A stretch of DNA of 64,000 bases from Magnaporthiopsis rhizophila (taxonomy: Eukaryota > Ascomycota > Sordariomycetes > Magnaporthales > Magnaporthaceae). Each line of letters starts with the position of its first letter. Position 1 is the first letter of the stretch. The position numbers and the translations under genes are program-made. The notes beneath the pieces are model-generated. The model was not told the DNA's origin. It saw only the letters and a list, made by a program, of their open reading frames with translations, and did no database searches. Location: positions 372,001 to 436,000 of the forward strand of contig PYSS01000002.1 in assembly GCA_003049465.1 (NCBI GenBank). The letters run 5' to 3'. Shown piece after piece: positions 22,911-33,420 of this stretch.

Positions 22911-25869
22911 ATGTCGCAATTTCGGCGAGCCCCTCAGGGCAACAGCATCCTGGGGACGCTGCAGGCGACCGACATGTGGGATACCAAGACCACCCTCCCG
23001 GCAGGTAAGCTGCTCTGGCGACCGGCAGATGACCTCTTGCGGGAAGGGTGTTGATCTAACTGTTTCCTCGGCCGTCATAGAGATCCTGGTTTCAGTCCTC
23101 GACTACCTGCCCGTCCCCGACCTGATGCGCTTCGCACGCGTCTCCCGCCGCATGCAAGAGATGGTCTATGATGACACAAGATGGGTGGCACGGCTCAAGA
23201 GCTTGGGGGTCTGGGACGAGGCCGAGGCGCGCCGCCGGTTCGACGAGGCCATCAAGAGGAGGCGCGAGGCCGCTGAGCGCGCAGGCGGTCAGCGCGGCTC
23301 GGTCATGGGTGGGGCGCCCGGGCAGAGGGGAGCGCCGGCGAGCTTCACAATATTCGATGCCTCGATCGAAGAACAGCGGCAGAGCAGCAGGCAGGTGGCC
23401 GACCTGAGTCAGGGCTTCCAAACCATGTCCCTGGGCGGCATGCAGGCCCTCGTCCCACAACAGACCGGACAGCCGCAGCAGCAGGAGCGGCAGCAGGGCA
23501 GCGTCGGCGACCCGATGCAGGACCCCAACGCCCTTCTTGATGTGCTCAAGAACGTGGTTAGCGCCCGCGGCCGGGCACGGCAGGAGTTTGGCAAGGTCTA
23601 CGGCGCCTTGGGCCCCTTCTACTACGACCTGGTGCGGGCACGGAGCCACACGGATCCGGTGCTGTTCCAGGTCTTCCGCGATCCGGAGCGACAGGCTCGC
23701 ATGCTTGCCAACTTGGTCGTCTTTGCGCGCTGCGACTGGGCCGAAGGCTGCCGACAGCGCGGCGAGCGCCTGCTGACCATGGTCGGCATCTTCGAAACGG
23801 CCGTGCTGCGCGAGTTCGAGCAGGGGTACGAGTTCTGGGACGTCGAGGGCCGAATGCGCCGCTATGCCCATGTGCTCGACGACCTCAACGGCGCCAATGC
23901 CGCGGTCGAGCTCTTCATTGCCAAGCATCCCGTGTTTTCCGAATCCGGCCACGCTCTCATGGCCGACCCGGTCGCATGCTTTGACCAGGCGACTGGGGAG
24001 TCCGAAGACATCACCTTGGAGCCATCAAGGCGGTTCTTCGACAATCTGGCCGCCAAGATCAACGAACAAGGGGTTTTCATCGGCAAGATTTTCCCACGGC
24101 CGAACCAGGTGTTCTGGACCTTTGTGGACAAGATCAAGGACGACATCATTACCGAGTACTGCACCCCACTTTTCGATGAGGCGCACGAACGCAATCTGTC
24201 GGCATATCTTCAGGCTGTCTCTGGAGTCTTTGAGCAGGCCTACCTGTTTCTAAGGACCCTCAAGGTGCCCGACGGCACGGCTGAGGAGACGGAAGAAAAA
24301 GCCAAAGAGATCGCCCTCAGAACATTCGAGCCACATTTGGACCTATACCTCCAGGAGGAACTCGACTTCTTTGTCAAACATGCCGAGAACGAAGTGGGCA
24401 TCTGGGAGACGAGGTTGTCGGAGCAGGACGCAACTGCCGAGTCCTTTTACATGGGCAATTTTAACCGGCAGGCCGACAAGAAGGACTTTTTGAGTTCCTT
24501 CAAGAAAGTTGTCATGATGCCCGTCACGGTCCTGCCCAGCCTCCCCGGCCAGCTGCTCACAGTCCCGTTTGGCGGCGGCAGCAGCAGCAAACCTACTTCA
24601 AATACACCAACCACCACCACGGCGCCCAACGGCAACGTCCTGCAACCCCCAACGTCGCCCCATCCTTCGCGGCCGCAAAGTCCTGGGCTCGGGGCGGCGT
24701 TCGAGCGTAGCACGACCCCACTGCCCGAGAAGGCACCGACGGATGAGCTGGCGGCAAAGGCAGCTCTGGTGGCGTCGCGGCTCGAGGGCATCAAATCTCT
24801 CTTCAGCATCGAGGTGGCGCTGAACCTGGTGCACGCGGCCAAGACGAGTCTAGGGCGTGCGGCAGTCTTCATCCCGCTCGGTGGGCAGCCGGGAGGCGAG
24901 GCACGCGAGCAGTGCGAGGCCATTTTTGTGGCCCTGCTGCGCATCTTGGGCGGGCGTCACATCAAGCCCGGCTTCGACCGCGCCGTCGAGCACCTATCGC
25001 ACTACAACCCGCGCGAGGTCACGGATCACTCCAAGAGCGGGGTGGCTCCCCTGGTAATGTTTATCGAACTGGTGAACCTGGGCGATCTCATATCGCAGAT
25101 GATCGACGTCTTTTATGAGCAGCAGCTGGCGGCACCCGGCATCGCGGATCGCAACGACTTTTTGGACGCGTCGGGGCTTGCCAAGAAGAAGTTCGAGCAG
25201 ATGCTGGACGAGAGCGTGGCCGCTGGTCTTAACAAGGGCATCGACGTGCTCATGGACGAGGTTGAATACATCTGCGCCACCACGCAGCTCCCCACTGACT
25301 ACAACCCGCTCGCCTCGGGGGCGCCAGGGTCCGAGAAGGACATGGCCGCCGCGGCGTCGTCTGCGAGCGGCACCGGATCGTCAGGCGGGCCGGCAGACAC
25401 GGACATGGGGCCGACGCCGACGGCGAAGCGGGTGGTGGACCTCGTGTCGAGCCACACGCGCATGCTGGTGGGCACGACGGAGAAGTCGATGCTGGACGTG
25501 TTCAACGGCGAGGTGGGCCTGCGGCTGTTCGCGGCCGTGTGCAAGCACCTCAAGCGGCAGCGCGTGTCGACCGACGGCGCCATCAAGGTCATATCCGACA
25601 TGAACCTGTACTTTGACTACGTCCGCCGCGACCTCCGCAACCCGGACCTGCTCCCCTACTTCAAGGCCCTGCGCGAGCTGTCGCAGCTGTATCTCATCGA
25701 TCCGCGCCACTCCAAGGAGATGGCCACCATCATCGCCGACAGCGACCGCTTCGGCGGCGTCTTTCGGGCCGAGGAGGTCTACCAGTACGCCGAGCGCCGA
25801 GCCGACTGGTACCAAGTCAAGAGGCATGTCGAGAAGGCCATGTACGGGCTTGATTGCAGGGTTATGTGA
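22911..25869 (+). CDS. RCY1: recyclin-1: F-box / Sec10-like endosomal recycling protein with CaaX box, 960 aa
   Basis: Two exons: 22911-23004 and 23081-25869, with a 76-nt intron (GTAAGC donor, CATAG acceptor, internal CTAAC). Phase 1 joins GCA-G to AG-ATC, for 961 codons in total. Residues 32-76 are an F-box (EILVSVLDYLPVPDLMRFA and following, with VSRRMQEMVYDD). A Gln-rich linker and a long Sec10/exocyst-like helical region follow, interrupted by a Pro/Thr-rich insertion near residues 510-570. The protein ends in CRVM, a prenylation-type CaaX motif, as in yeast Rcy1 and S. pombe Pof6. Known role of the family: recycling of plasma-membrane proteins and SNAREs from early endosomes through an SCF/Skp1-linked F-box. 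The intron splits off the first 31 residues, so a first-ATG model starting at 23029 would be wrong. Confidence 0.95.
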
Positions 25870-27159
25870 GTGGGCCTGGTTTAGACGCTTGACGGGTACT
25901 TTTTTCTACATGACGTTTCTTGGCTAGGATTCTGTTTCCATGGTCGAGCGTTTCAAACATACAAGCGGCACGAGGCATATTTCATGGGTATACCTTATGT
26001 ATATACCTATATACGGTCGGACATGAGGCGATAATGATGCTCGATGGGAATGAAAAGCCAAACTGGATTCATCAGCAATATGCCAGAAGATATCTAGAAT
26101 CTACCATTGATTCCTCGCTGCTGTGTCACATTTAACGCCCCAAACTCCCACCTCTTCGTGCGCTAGTTCCGAACCGAAAAAACTACCTGAGGTACCTATT
26201 TTAAGGACTAGGAGTGGACCAGTCGGTGTGACCGATCAAGGCCTTGTCCCTCCAGCTTTGAGTACCATTAGATGACTCACGTCACAGCAGGGAATAACTC
26301 TGGGAGAATCTATTTCCCTGATGAAACTATCTGGTTAGCCGAGAGAAGGGGATCAGTGTGCAGGCACTTAAAGGGATATCCAAGTGGGTAAACCACGTCA
26401 GCCTTTGTGTCACACCTGATAGACAGGGGATGGGCGGTCGCATCACGCACATAATTTACGTAACCTTTGCGATTGTCACGGTGCGATCCTTTATAAGGGC
26501 AAGGGGTACCTAGGTAGGTAGTCCTGGCTACGACAACGTTTGCCCCCGGTCAGCGATGTGCCTTTTTAAAGTTTCGCTAAGGCCGAAACGCCCTGAACGC
26601 CGACCTCAAACGGGCAAATTACAGGGAAGCACATCAAATCGCCGAACAACTTCGTTTAAGCCGCATTCGCTAACAAAAAGACCGTGTTATCAACCAACGG
26701 AAGGGACCACGTTCCGGTAAATCCAGTAATCACCAACTCGTTATTAATTAATCGTTATACTGACAAGCATATCTTTCTCATGTGAACAGTCGCTTTTTGG
26801 AACGGTTTAATTCCGATCAGCCCGCCGACCGCCGTGCATTTAAAGATTATTTCCCGCGGTTGAAATGCTCTTCTTTCTTTTTTTTTTTTTTTTTTTTTTT
26901 TTTCCTTTTTTAATCCCAGCAGACTTGGTAAGTCCTGGTCACCGCCACGCGGTGGGCACGCCCGTCCTGGGCGCCGCCCCCCTTCTCGCTGGCACGCATG
27001 AGGTACCGGATCTTTTAGAAACCTTACGTCGGTACGCACCCTTTCTGTGCCACTGGCACAGACCTCCAGCTACCTATCATGACTCGTTTATGGGACGGTG
27101 TCGAATCGGGAAATTTTGACGTGAATTTCTATATACATACGTAGAATGCAGGGCCGCAG
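25870..27159. other. gene-free, AT-richer interval downstream of RCY1
   Basis: Contains the RCY1 3' UTR and then about 1 kb without a plausible frame. A run of 26 T lies at 26878-26903. Composition drifts AT-rich toward 26.6-26.8 kb. A truncated transposon relic is possible but no motif was seen. Confidence 0.45.
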
Positions 27160-27163
27160 TTTT

Positions 27164-27172
27164 TATATAAAA
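27164..27172 (+). promoter_or_regulatory. TATA box of the secreted-protein gene
   Basis: TATATAAAA, about 175 bp before the start codon, followed by a long pyrimidine-rich leader typical of strongly expressed fungal genes. In the duplicate copy the same position reads TATGTAAAG. Confidence 0.6.
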
Positions 27173-27347
27173 GCCTTGGTTCCTTCTATTGAAGAGAATT
27201 TTGTTTCTCCCTTTTCTCCATCATCTCACTCTCATTCAGTTTTAACACATCTTTCCTTTTGTGTTTCCTACAGTTTTTATACACTATACTGGTTACTTTT
27301 TGCTTTCTTCGGATCCAAAAAAACAAAGCCCAACAACAACCGCCAAA

Positions 27348-27770
27348 ATGCAGATCTCCAAGATCGCCCTCCTCATGGCCCTGACCGCCAACAGCGCTAT
27401 CGCCGCCCCGCTCCAGGGCTCCGAAACCGCACTGGAACAGCGTGGCGTCGACGTCAAGCCCGCCATTACCGAGCTCAACGCCCGCGACGTCCACGACGAG
27501 GACGTCCTGCTTACACGCCGTTCCAGCTCCAAGTGGGAGAATTGGCATCAAAAGTCGGATAAGCAGAAAGGAATTTACACGATCCACGAGAGCAGCCGCG
27601 AACACACCGACCGCCTCGAGCGACAAGGCGGTGGCAGACAATATGGCATGGTCGAGAAGCCTAAGGGTAAAGGGTACCAGCATCCCACGTCTGGCACCCA
27701 GAACAAACCTTCCAGGGCCGAAACGGAGAAGGAGAAGAAGAAGCAGAAGTATGGTAAAAATGGGCGATAA
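27348..27770 (+). CDS. small lysine-rich secreted protein, 140 aa
   Basis: The start chosen is the ATG at 27348, because it opens a clear signal peptide (MQISKIALLMALTANSAIAA); an in-frame upstream extension to 27261 would bury it and lies in the leader. A short propeptide-like region ends in a dibasic Arg-Arg near residue 60, a possible Kex2-type site. The rest is very hydrophilic, rich in Lys, Arg, Gln and Ser, without cysteine, and ends in a run of charged residues. No family is recognised. Size, secretion signal, lack of Cys and position next to a transposon island fit an orphan secreted or effector-like protein, by inference. A second copy at 45157-45527 is frameshifted. Confidence 0.75.
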   Translation: MQISKIALLMALTANSAIAAPLQGSETALEQRGVDVKPAITELNARDVHDEDVLLTRRSSSKWENWHQKSDKQKGIYTIHESSREHTDRLERQGGGRQYGMVEKPKGKGYQHPTSGTQNKPSRAETEKEKKKQKYGKNGR

Positions 27771-28328
27771 ATTTGGTGCTTGGTCAAATACACCGGTGGG
27801 CTGGCGGTAGAAACCCGCAACGGACGGCCTTTGTACCTTGTCGAGCTCCGTGCTTCTTCCCCCTCTCCGACCAACTCAATGCTTCCTAGCGACGGCGTTG
27901 GCTTTTTTTCCCCTCTTTTTGGGGTCCTTGAATTCAAATCGTTTACCCCGTCCATTCTTCCATGGTGACAGCATGCCCGTCTTTCCGTGCCTCACGAGCC
28001 AGGCAGGTTGTTAGCCATAAAAAATCACTTCCACTAACAACACCGTCCCCTAGCATTACAGGCAGGCAGCTTAAAGGAGGAACCAAGGGCCTTAAAAGAT
28101 GAGCAAGTCAATGCCTTAAAAAATGACAAGCAGCAGGCCTTCTCCCTTTCGATCAACTGCTCATCCACCCCTTTTGTAGCAATTTGTTGGCGTCCGGTCA
28201 CCTGAAACGAATTCACTTCTATGGGACCATTTCCTTTTCTCCCGCCTTTAACGGGAGTGTTACAGCCGCCAACGTCCCCGGGTTCGTGCTTTATAGAAGT
28301 GCCCCCCTTAAATAAGACCCCGCTTGAG

Positions 28329-28336
28329 TATAAAAG
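28329..28336 (+). promoter_or_regulatory. possible TATA box
   Basis: TATAAAAG lies about 100 bp before the ATG of the broken frame at 28438. It supports that frame having once been a transcribed gene. Confidence 0.4.
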
Positions 28337-28437
28337 CGCGCGCACGCGCACTAGCCAATGCTTTTGGCTAGAAACCTCTCCCAAGCATTCAAATTTTTAC
28401 AAAAACAAACCCAACCAAGAATTAGAAAGTCTGCGAG

Positions 28438-28995
28438 ATGGTCGGCCATAATAGCGAAGCGGCTGCGACATGGGACGCAGTGAGAAAGCTCCGACACCAA
28501 GACCGAGAGCGACAGAGAGAGAGAGAGAGAGCAATACCGAAATCCAGGCCCTCAAGGAGAAGATGGCCATGATGGAGCTCGAGCGCTGCAAGCTCGCATG
28601 CCCAAAACGACAAAATGCTCGGCAGGCGGGGCAGGCTGTGCGACTTATGGATCGCACCACTAGGCGAGCAACCGGACCCGAGGCGCGAGAAGATCCAGGG
28701 GGACGGCGTCGAAGTCAGGCACTTCGACTATCTCATACGGGAGGCCAAAGGAGTCCAGGGTCGTGTCCTGATCGTCGACACCCACAGCGCCGCCAAGGAG
28801 AAGATGGCGGGTGGTGATGCCAGAGGGCGGATGCCTGCTCAGTACGAACTGGGTGCCTTATTAAATGTACGGGACGAAGCTGACGAAGCTAACGGGGGTC
28901 TGGCAAACACTTTAGGGACCCCCCTTACCTACAACGCCGGCCTCCCTACCCTTCAGATTGACCGGGCCGGCTACGGCACCTTTTCCAACGCCTAA
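28438..28995 (+). pseudogene. frame-disrupted small gene of unknown function
   Basis: A frame starts at the ATG at 28438 (MVGHNSEAAATWDAVRKLR). It runs through a (GA)n tract at about 28516-28531 and stops at 28574. After the tract a second frame carries a coiled-coil-like stretch (EIQALKEKMAMMELE). The first frame reopens and runs to the stop at 28995 with protein-like composition (VEVRHFDYLIREAKG, VQGRVLIVDTHSAAKEKM). Length change in the GA tract plus one more indel would explain this, but an unrecognised intron or an assembly error is not excluded. No family is recognised. It lies between the secreted-protein gene and retroelement A. Confidence 0.4.
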
Positions 28996-29300
28996 GCCGG
29001 CTCCTGACGATTTATGATCCCTTTGAGGACCTTTGAGCACCTCTGTAGCCCTAGATAGACGGCTTTAGCGCCGTGCCCTTTGCACTTCTCCTATGTAATT
29101 TTGCGGTTCAGCACCGCGTTTTTACTAATTTACTGCCTTTTTGCACTTGGCGGTAGCCTCAAGTCGACCCTTTTCTTTTGAAGCCTTTATGATTGAAAAT
29201 AGTGCCAAGTTTACTTTGCAGGTGTAGGCAGCAAAAAGGGTGCGTGGCACCGAAGACCCTCGTTAGTTTGCACTCCCACTGTCACACGGAGGCACCCGGA
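28996..29300. other. left flank of retroelement A
   Basis: No gene. The last five bases (29296-29300, CCGGA) are the left target-site duplication of element A. Composition is mixed, without the strong AT shift of the element itself. Confidence 0.7.
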
Positions 29301-29784
29301 TGTTACGACCACAGCTGGCAGGGGACAGAAGGGCTGGGGCTAACCCCCAGCAGTTCGCCTTTACCCCGCAATCGGAGTGGCCAAAGGCCACGAGACTAAG
29401 GCCAGGGTAGAAGGGGAGTCACGTAACAAAACGGTTAGCTAAGCAAGCATGATCTGTGATCTTATAACAGATCACAGATCAAGGCGATGATCTGTGATCT
29501 CACAACAGATCACAGATCAGTTGATCTGTGATCCAGGGACGGATCAAAAATTACACGCAGAACTCTTACGGGTATAAAAAAAGGCTGTCCTATTATATTA
29601 AAAAGCTTTTAACTAAGGCCTTGGCATTAATCAACCTAAATTAGCTCCAAAGCATCCCTTTGGGCAAACAATTGAAACTTTTGTTATTACCCCAATTTCC
29701 AGCACAAATAACCTTATAAAAACCTTATTATTTAGCACCTTTCTTAGTATACCTTATTTTAAAAGCAAAAAACCGTTTGTAACA
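29301..29784 (+). repeat. 5' LTR of element A
   Basis: 484 bp, TGTTAC..GTAACA. The outer half keeps a normal GC content; the inner half is AT-shifted. The U3 part carries three inverted-repeat blocks built from GATCTGTGATC and its complement (about 29450-29535). Confidence 0.95.
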
Positions 29785-29883
29785 TTTTAACTGATCCTGT
29801 TCAGTACCTACCGGAGGTAACGAGCAGTAGCAATTATATCAACTGCAGGCAAAAAATCCAAGAGCGTTATTATTGCCAGCAAA

Positions 29884-30084
29884 ATGTATAACAATTTTTC
29901 GGCGGCCATACAAACACTTATCGCGGAAATCGAAAAACTTAAAAAAGCTCAAAGCAAACCCTATATTATTATCAAATCCTACAAATTCCCTTTACCTAAC
30001 AAATATAATAGGAAAAAAGGCAAAATTAAAACGTTCCTAACTAAATGCAAGGGGTATTTTTTATTTTATCAAAATTATTTTTAA
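29884..30084 (+). pseudogene. gag N-terminal remnant of element A
   Basis: A 66-residue open stretch, MYNNFSAAIQTLIAEIEKLKK and on, then GKIKTFLTKCKGYF. This is the pattern of fungal Ty3/Gypsy gag starts: a coiled segment followed by a K-x-K-T-F-L-x-x-C-x-x-Y-F motif. It ends in a stop and the downstream gag is broken. Confidence 0.65.
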
Positions 30085-32869
30085 CGGGAAAAATAAAAAG
30101 TTGCTTATGCAGCTACGCGCCTGGATAGCAAAATTAAGGATTGGTTTAAACCCATTTGGTTTAATTATCTAAAAAAGCATAATAAATCCAAGGAAAAAAC
30201 CAAATTAATATTTGCCAATTTCGAAAAGTTCGGTAAAAAAATTGCTAAAATTTTCGGACAGATTAACAAAAAACGGATAACCAAAAAAAAGCTGCTTTAG
30301 CTTTGGTAAAAAAGCCCTGTATTAATTTATATTTCCAAATTTTAACGGCTGATTAACAAACTTAACTGGACAAAAAATACCAAAATAATCCAATTTTACC
30401 AAAAATTAAGGAATAATGTAAAAAACGAATTATCCAAGCAGGAATAACCTGAAAATTTTATCGATTATATTATTATGGCCGTTTGTATCAGCGATAAACT
30501 ATACAAATATTGCTTCGAAAAAAAAGCCCAGCAAACCAAGCCAGTAGCGCAAAATAACAAAATTAACCAAAAAAAAGCAAAATAATAATAATCCACAATT
30601 TACGGTACACATTTTAAATTTATGGATTTTAGTGCAAAAATTATATACCAATACAAAAAATAAAAATATATTAGGTTTAAAAACCTTAAGGATGGGAAAT
30701 ATTTTAAATATAGAAAAGAAGGATATATTAAAAAGAATTATTTGTAAAAAAACCGATAAGCGGCCGTTTTTTGCCAAAAGGGCACACCAAAGGGCCATAA
30801 ACCCACAGTTTCAAAATTATCCAAAACGATCAAATAAGTAGCAGAAAAAAGCCTATACTCCAAAGCATTATTCAGCTAAATTTATTATTTTAACAAAAAT
30901 TATATGGTTTATTGCTCCGATAAAAATGCTATAAAGTATTATTTTAAGCAATAATTTGCTATATTGCAATAAATTGGCCAATCCCGGAATAATAATAAAA
31001 AATTCGAAAAGTTAGCCCGGTGCAAAAGCATATTAAATACCTCGGTTAACGGTTCCGAAAAAAGTTTAAATATAAATGCAAAAGTGGAATTATTTTTAGG
31101 CCAAATATATTAGCTATAAGCCCAGGGAAAAAAATTAGGCCTGATAAAATATTGGAAAATTACGAAGATAAATTTTAATAATGGGGAATTTAGCAAAAAA
31201 TAATATATGGTTAATTTTAAAAAATTCCAGCAAAAATTCGGTTAGCAACTAATTAATATAAGGAAATAACCCTTTATAATTAAAAAAGAAATATAAAAAG
31301 TATATATTTTATTTAAATTTTTGGAAATAAACCGGTGGTTTTGGGATTAGCCCAAATCTATTAGCGGTTTAATATACAAAAAACCGGCGCAAAACAATAA
31401 GGAAAAATTTTTGGATTGGTTAAAAAATAATTAATTAGTTATTTATTACGGGGCATTATTCGAAAATATTCCAAACTTAAATTAACGGCTAATACGGTTA
31501 TATATATTAAACCACAAAAATATAAATCCTAATACGGATTATTATAATAAATTTTTTTGGGCTAAATGCTTATATAATAATTATAAATAGCATATAGCTA
31601 AAAAACTGAAATATAATTTTTTTTTACAAAAAAAGGGAAAAAAATTAATACGGTACCCATAATAGAAATACCAGCTTCCGAAATAATAAATAACAAAAAT
31701 GGGTTACAAAAATTTTGCAGCAATTTTTATATTATTACCAGCTTATTTTATAATATATTTAACAGAAATTTTTATATATTAAATATATAAAAAACCGAAA
31801 TACAAGGTATATATAAAAAAAAAAGCAAGGGCCTGGATAAACGGGTTTGCCTGATTTACAGAAATAACCGGGGGCCGGAAATAAGTACCCTAAGCAAAAA
31901 ATTAAAAAGTTTACCCAAAAATAAGGTATAAATAAAATAATAATTAGCAAAATTTTTAATAATAATAATTACCGATTAATATAAATATATTAGGATAATA
32001 ATATATTAAAAAAGGCAAAAAATAAAAATTATAATTAATTGCAAAATTTAAAAAAATTATTTTTTATTAAAAATAATAAAAAGGTACAGTATTCCGATAT
32101 ATTAAAAAAAGGAACCATATAATTTTATAATGGTAAAATGGAAGCCAATTATATTTAATAAAGGAAAAATCGATATTAAAACTAATTATTTCAAATTTTA
32201 ATTTTTGGAAAAAACCTGCAAAATAATCCTGAATATTATAAATACGGAAAAAGAAAACCTGATTTTAGGCTTTTTATAGCTTAAAAAATATAATTCTTTA
32301 ATAAATTGGATTATTAAACAAATTTAATAAAAAAAATTATTATTAACCAGCGGGAAAGCCCAATAATTGCGGGTTTCGGGTAATAAAAATCGGATACCAA
32401 AAAGGATAACCATAATAATAGCAGGATATAATAATTAGCCCTGGCAAATTGTACTAATCAAAATGCTAATAAATACAAATGTAAACAAATCCGATAAGCA
32501 GAAAATTATTAAGGATAGATTTAAAAATGTTTTTAAAAAATATTATAAATATTGGAGATTATTTTAGAAAAATTTGGAAATGGTATTACCGGAATATGGA
32601 TCGTTTAATTATAAGATTAAGCTTAAACCGGAAGCATAGCTTAAATATCAAAAGCTGTATTAATTAACCCTTTGGCAAAAAAAGTTATTATAAAAATAAC
32701 TAAAGGAAGAAATTAGGAAAGGATTTACCAGATTTTTTAATTTTTTTGTGGAATATGGAATTTTGTTTATTTTTAAAAAAAACGGGGAAGAACGGATGTA
32801 TATCGATTATTATTTGTTAAATTAGGAAATAATAAAAAATTGGTATTTTTTATTTTTAATTAACAAATT

Positions 32870-33420
32870 TAAAAATAGGTTTGGAAAAAGCCGGTGATTT
32901 ATAGCCCTAAATTTATGCAAGGCTTATAGCCTATTAAGGATTAAGGAGGGTGATAAATGGAAAACTGCTTTTTGAACCAAGTTTGGAATTTTCGAATTAT
33001 TAATAATAATTTTTGGGTTTATTAATGTACCAGCCACGTTTTAGCAAATAATTAACCATATATTGCGAAAATATTTTAATATTTTTATCCTTATATATTT
33101 GGATAATATTTTAATTTTTTCAAATATATTAGAAAAATATAAATAATATATATATAAAGTGTTATAAAAATTGCAAAATGCAAAATTTTTGGTTAACCCG
33201 GACAAATATATATGGTATTTCCTAAAGGTAATTTTTTTTGGGTTTGTTATTAAATAAGGGGAAGTTCGGATGGAACCCAAAAAAGTACAGGCGGTAAAAG
33301 ATTAGCCTATATTTATTATAGTTAAAAAAGTGCAAAATTTTTTGGGATTTTTGAACTTTTACCGAAAATTTATCCGAAATTTTAGCAAAAAGGCTATATT
33401 ATTTATGGATTTTACCAAAA
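32870..33420 (+). pseudogene. reverse transcriptase remnant of element A
   Basis: The frame reads LRIKEGDKWKTAF, TKFGIFE and, at 33096-33122, YLDNILIFS, at the position of the Ty3/Gypsy YxDD box. The last Asp of the box is Asn through a G to A change, and stop codons (mostly TAA/TAG from former Gln, Trp or Arg codons) interrupt it. Confidence 0.85.

Larger units (their letters stand above)
27160..28142 (+). repeat. segmental duplication, copy 1 (secreted-protein locus)
   Basis: This block aligns by eye, in the same orientation, with 44971-45882 on the other side of the retrotransposon island. It covers TATA region, CT-rich leader, coding region and 3' flank. Shared landmarks include CTTTTTGCTTTCTTCGGATC before the start codon, GGTCCTTGAATTCAAATCG after the stop, and ACACCGTCCCCT near 28043. 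In the 3' flank this copy shows T and A where copy 2 keeps C and G, a mild RIP-like bias. Ends are approximate. Confidence 0.85.

Noticed and set aside
33041..33280. 79-residue frame on the - strand, similar to 40002-40358 on the + strand
   Set aside because: The similarity is real but both are antisense to the reverse transcriptase of the two inverted retroelements, open only because the sense strand lost C and G.
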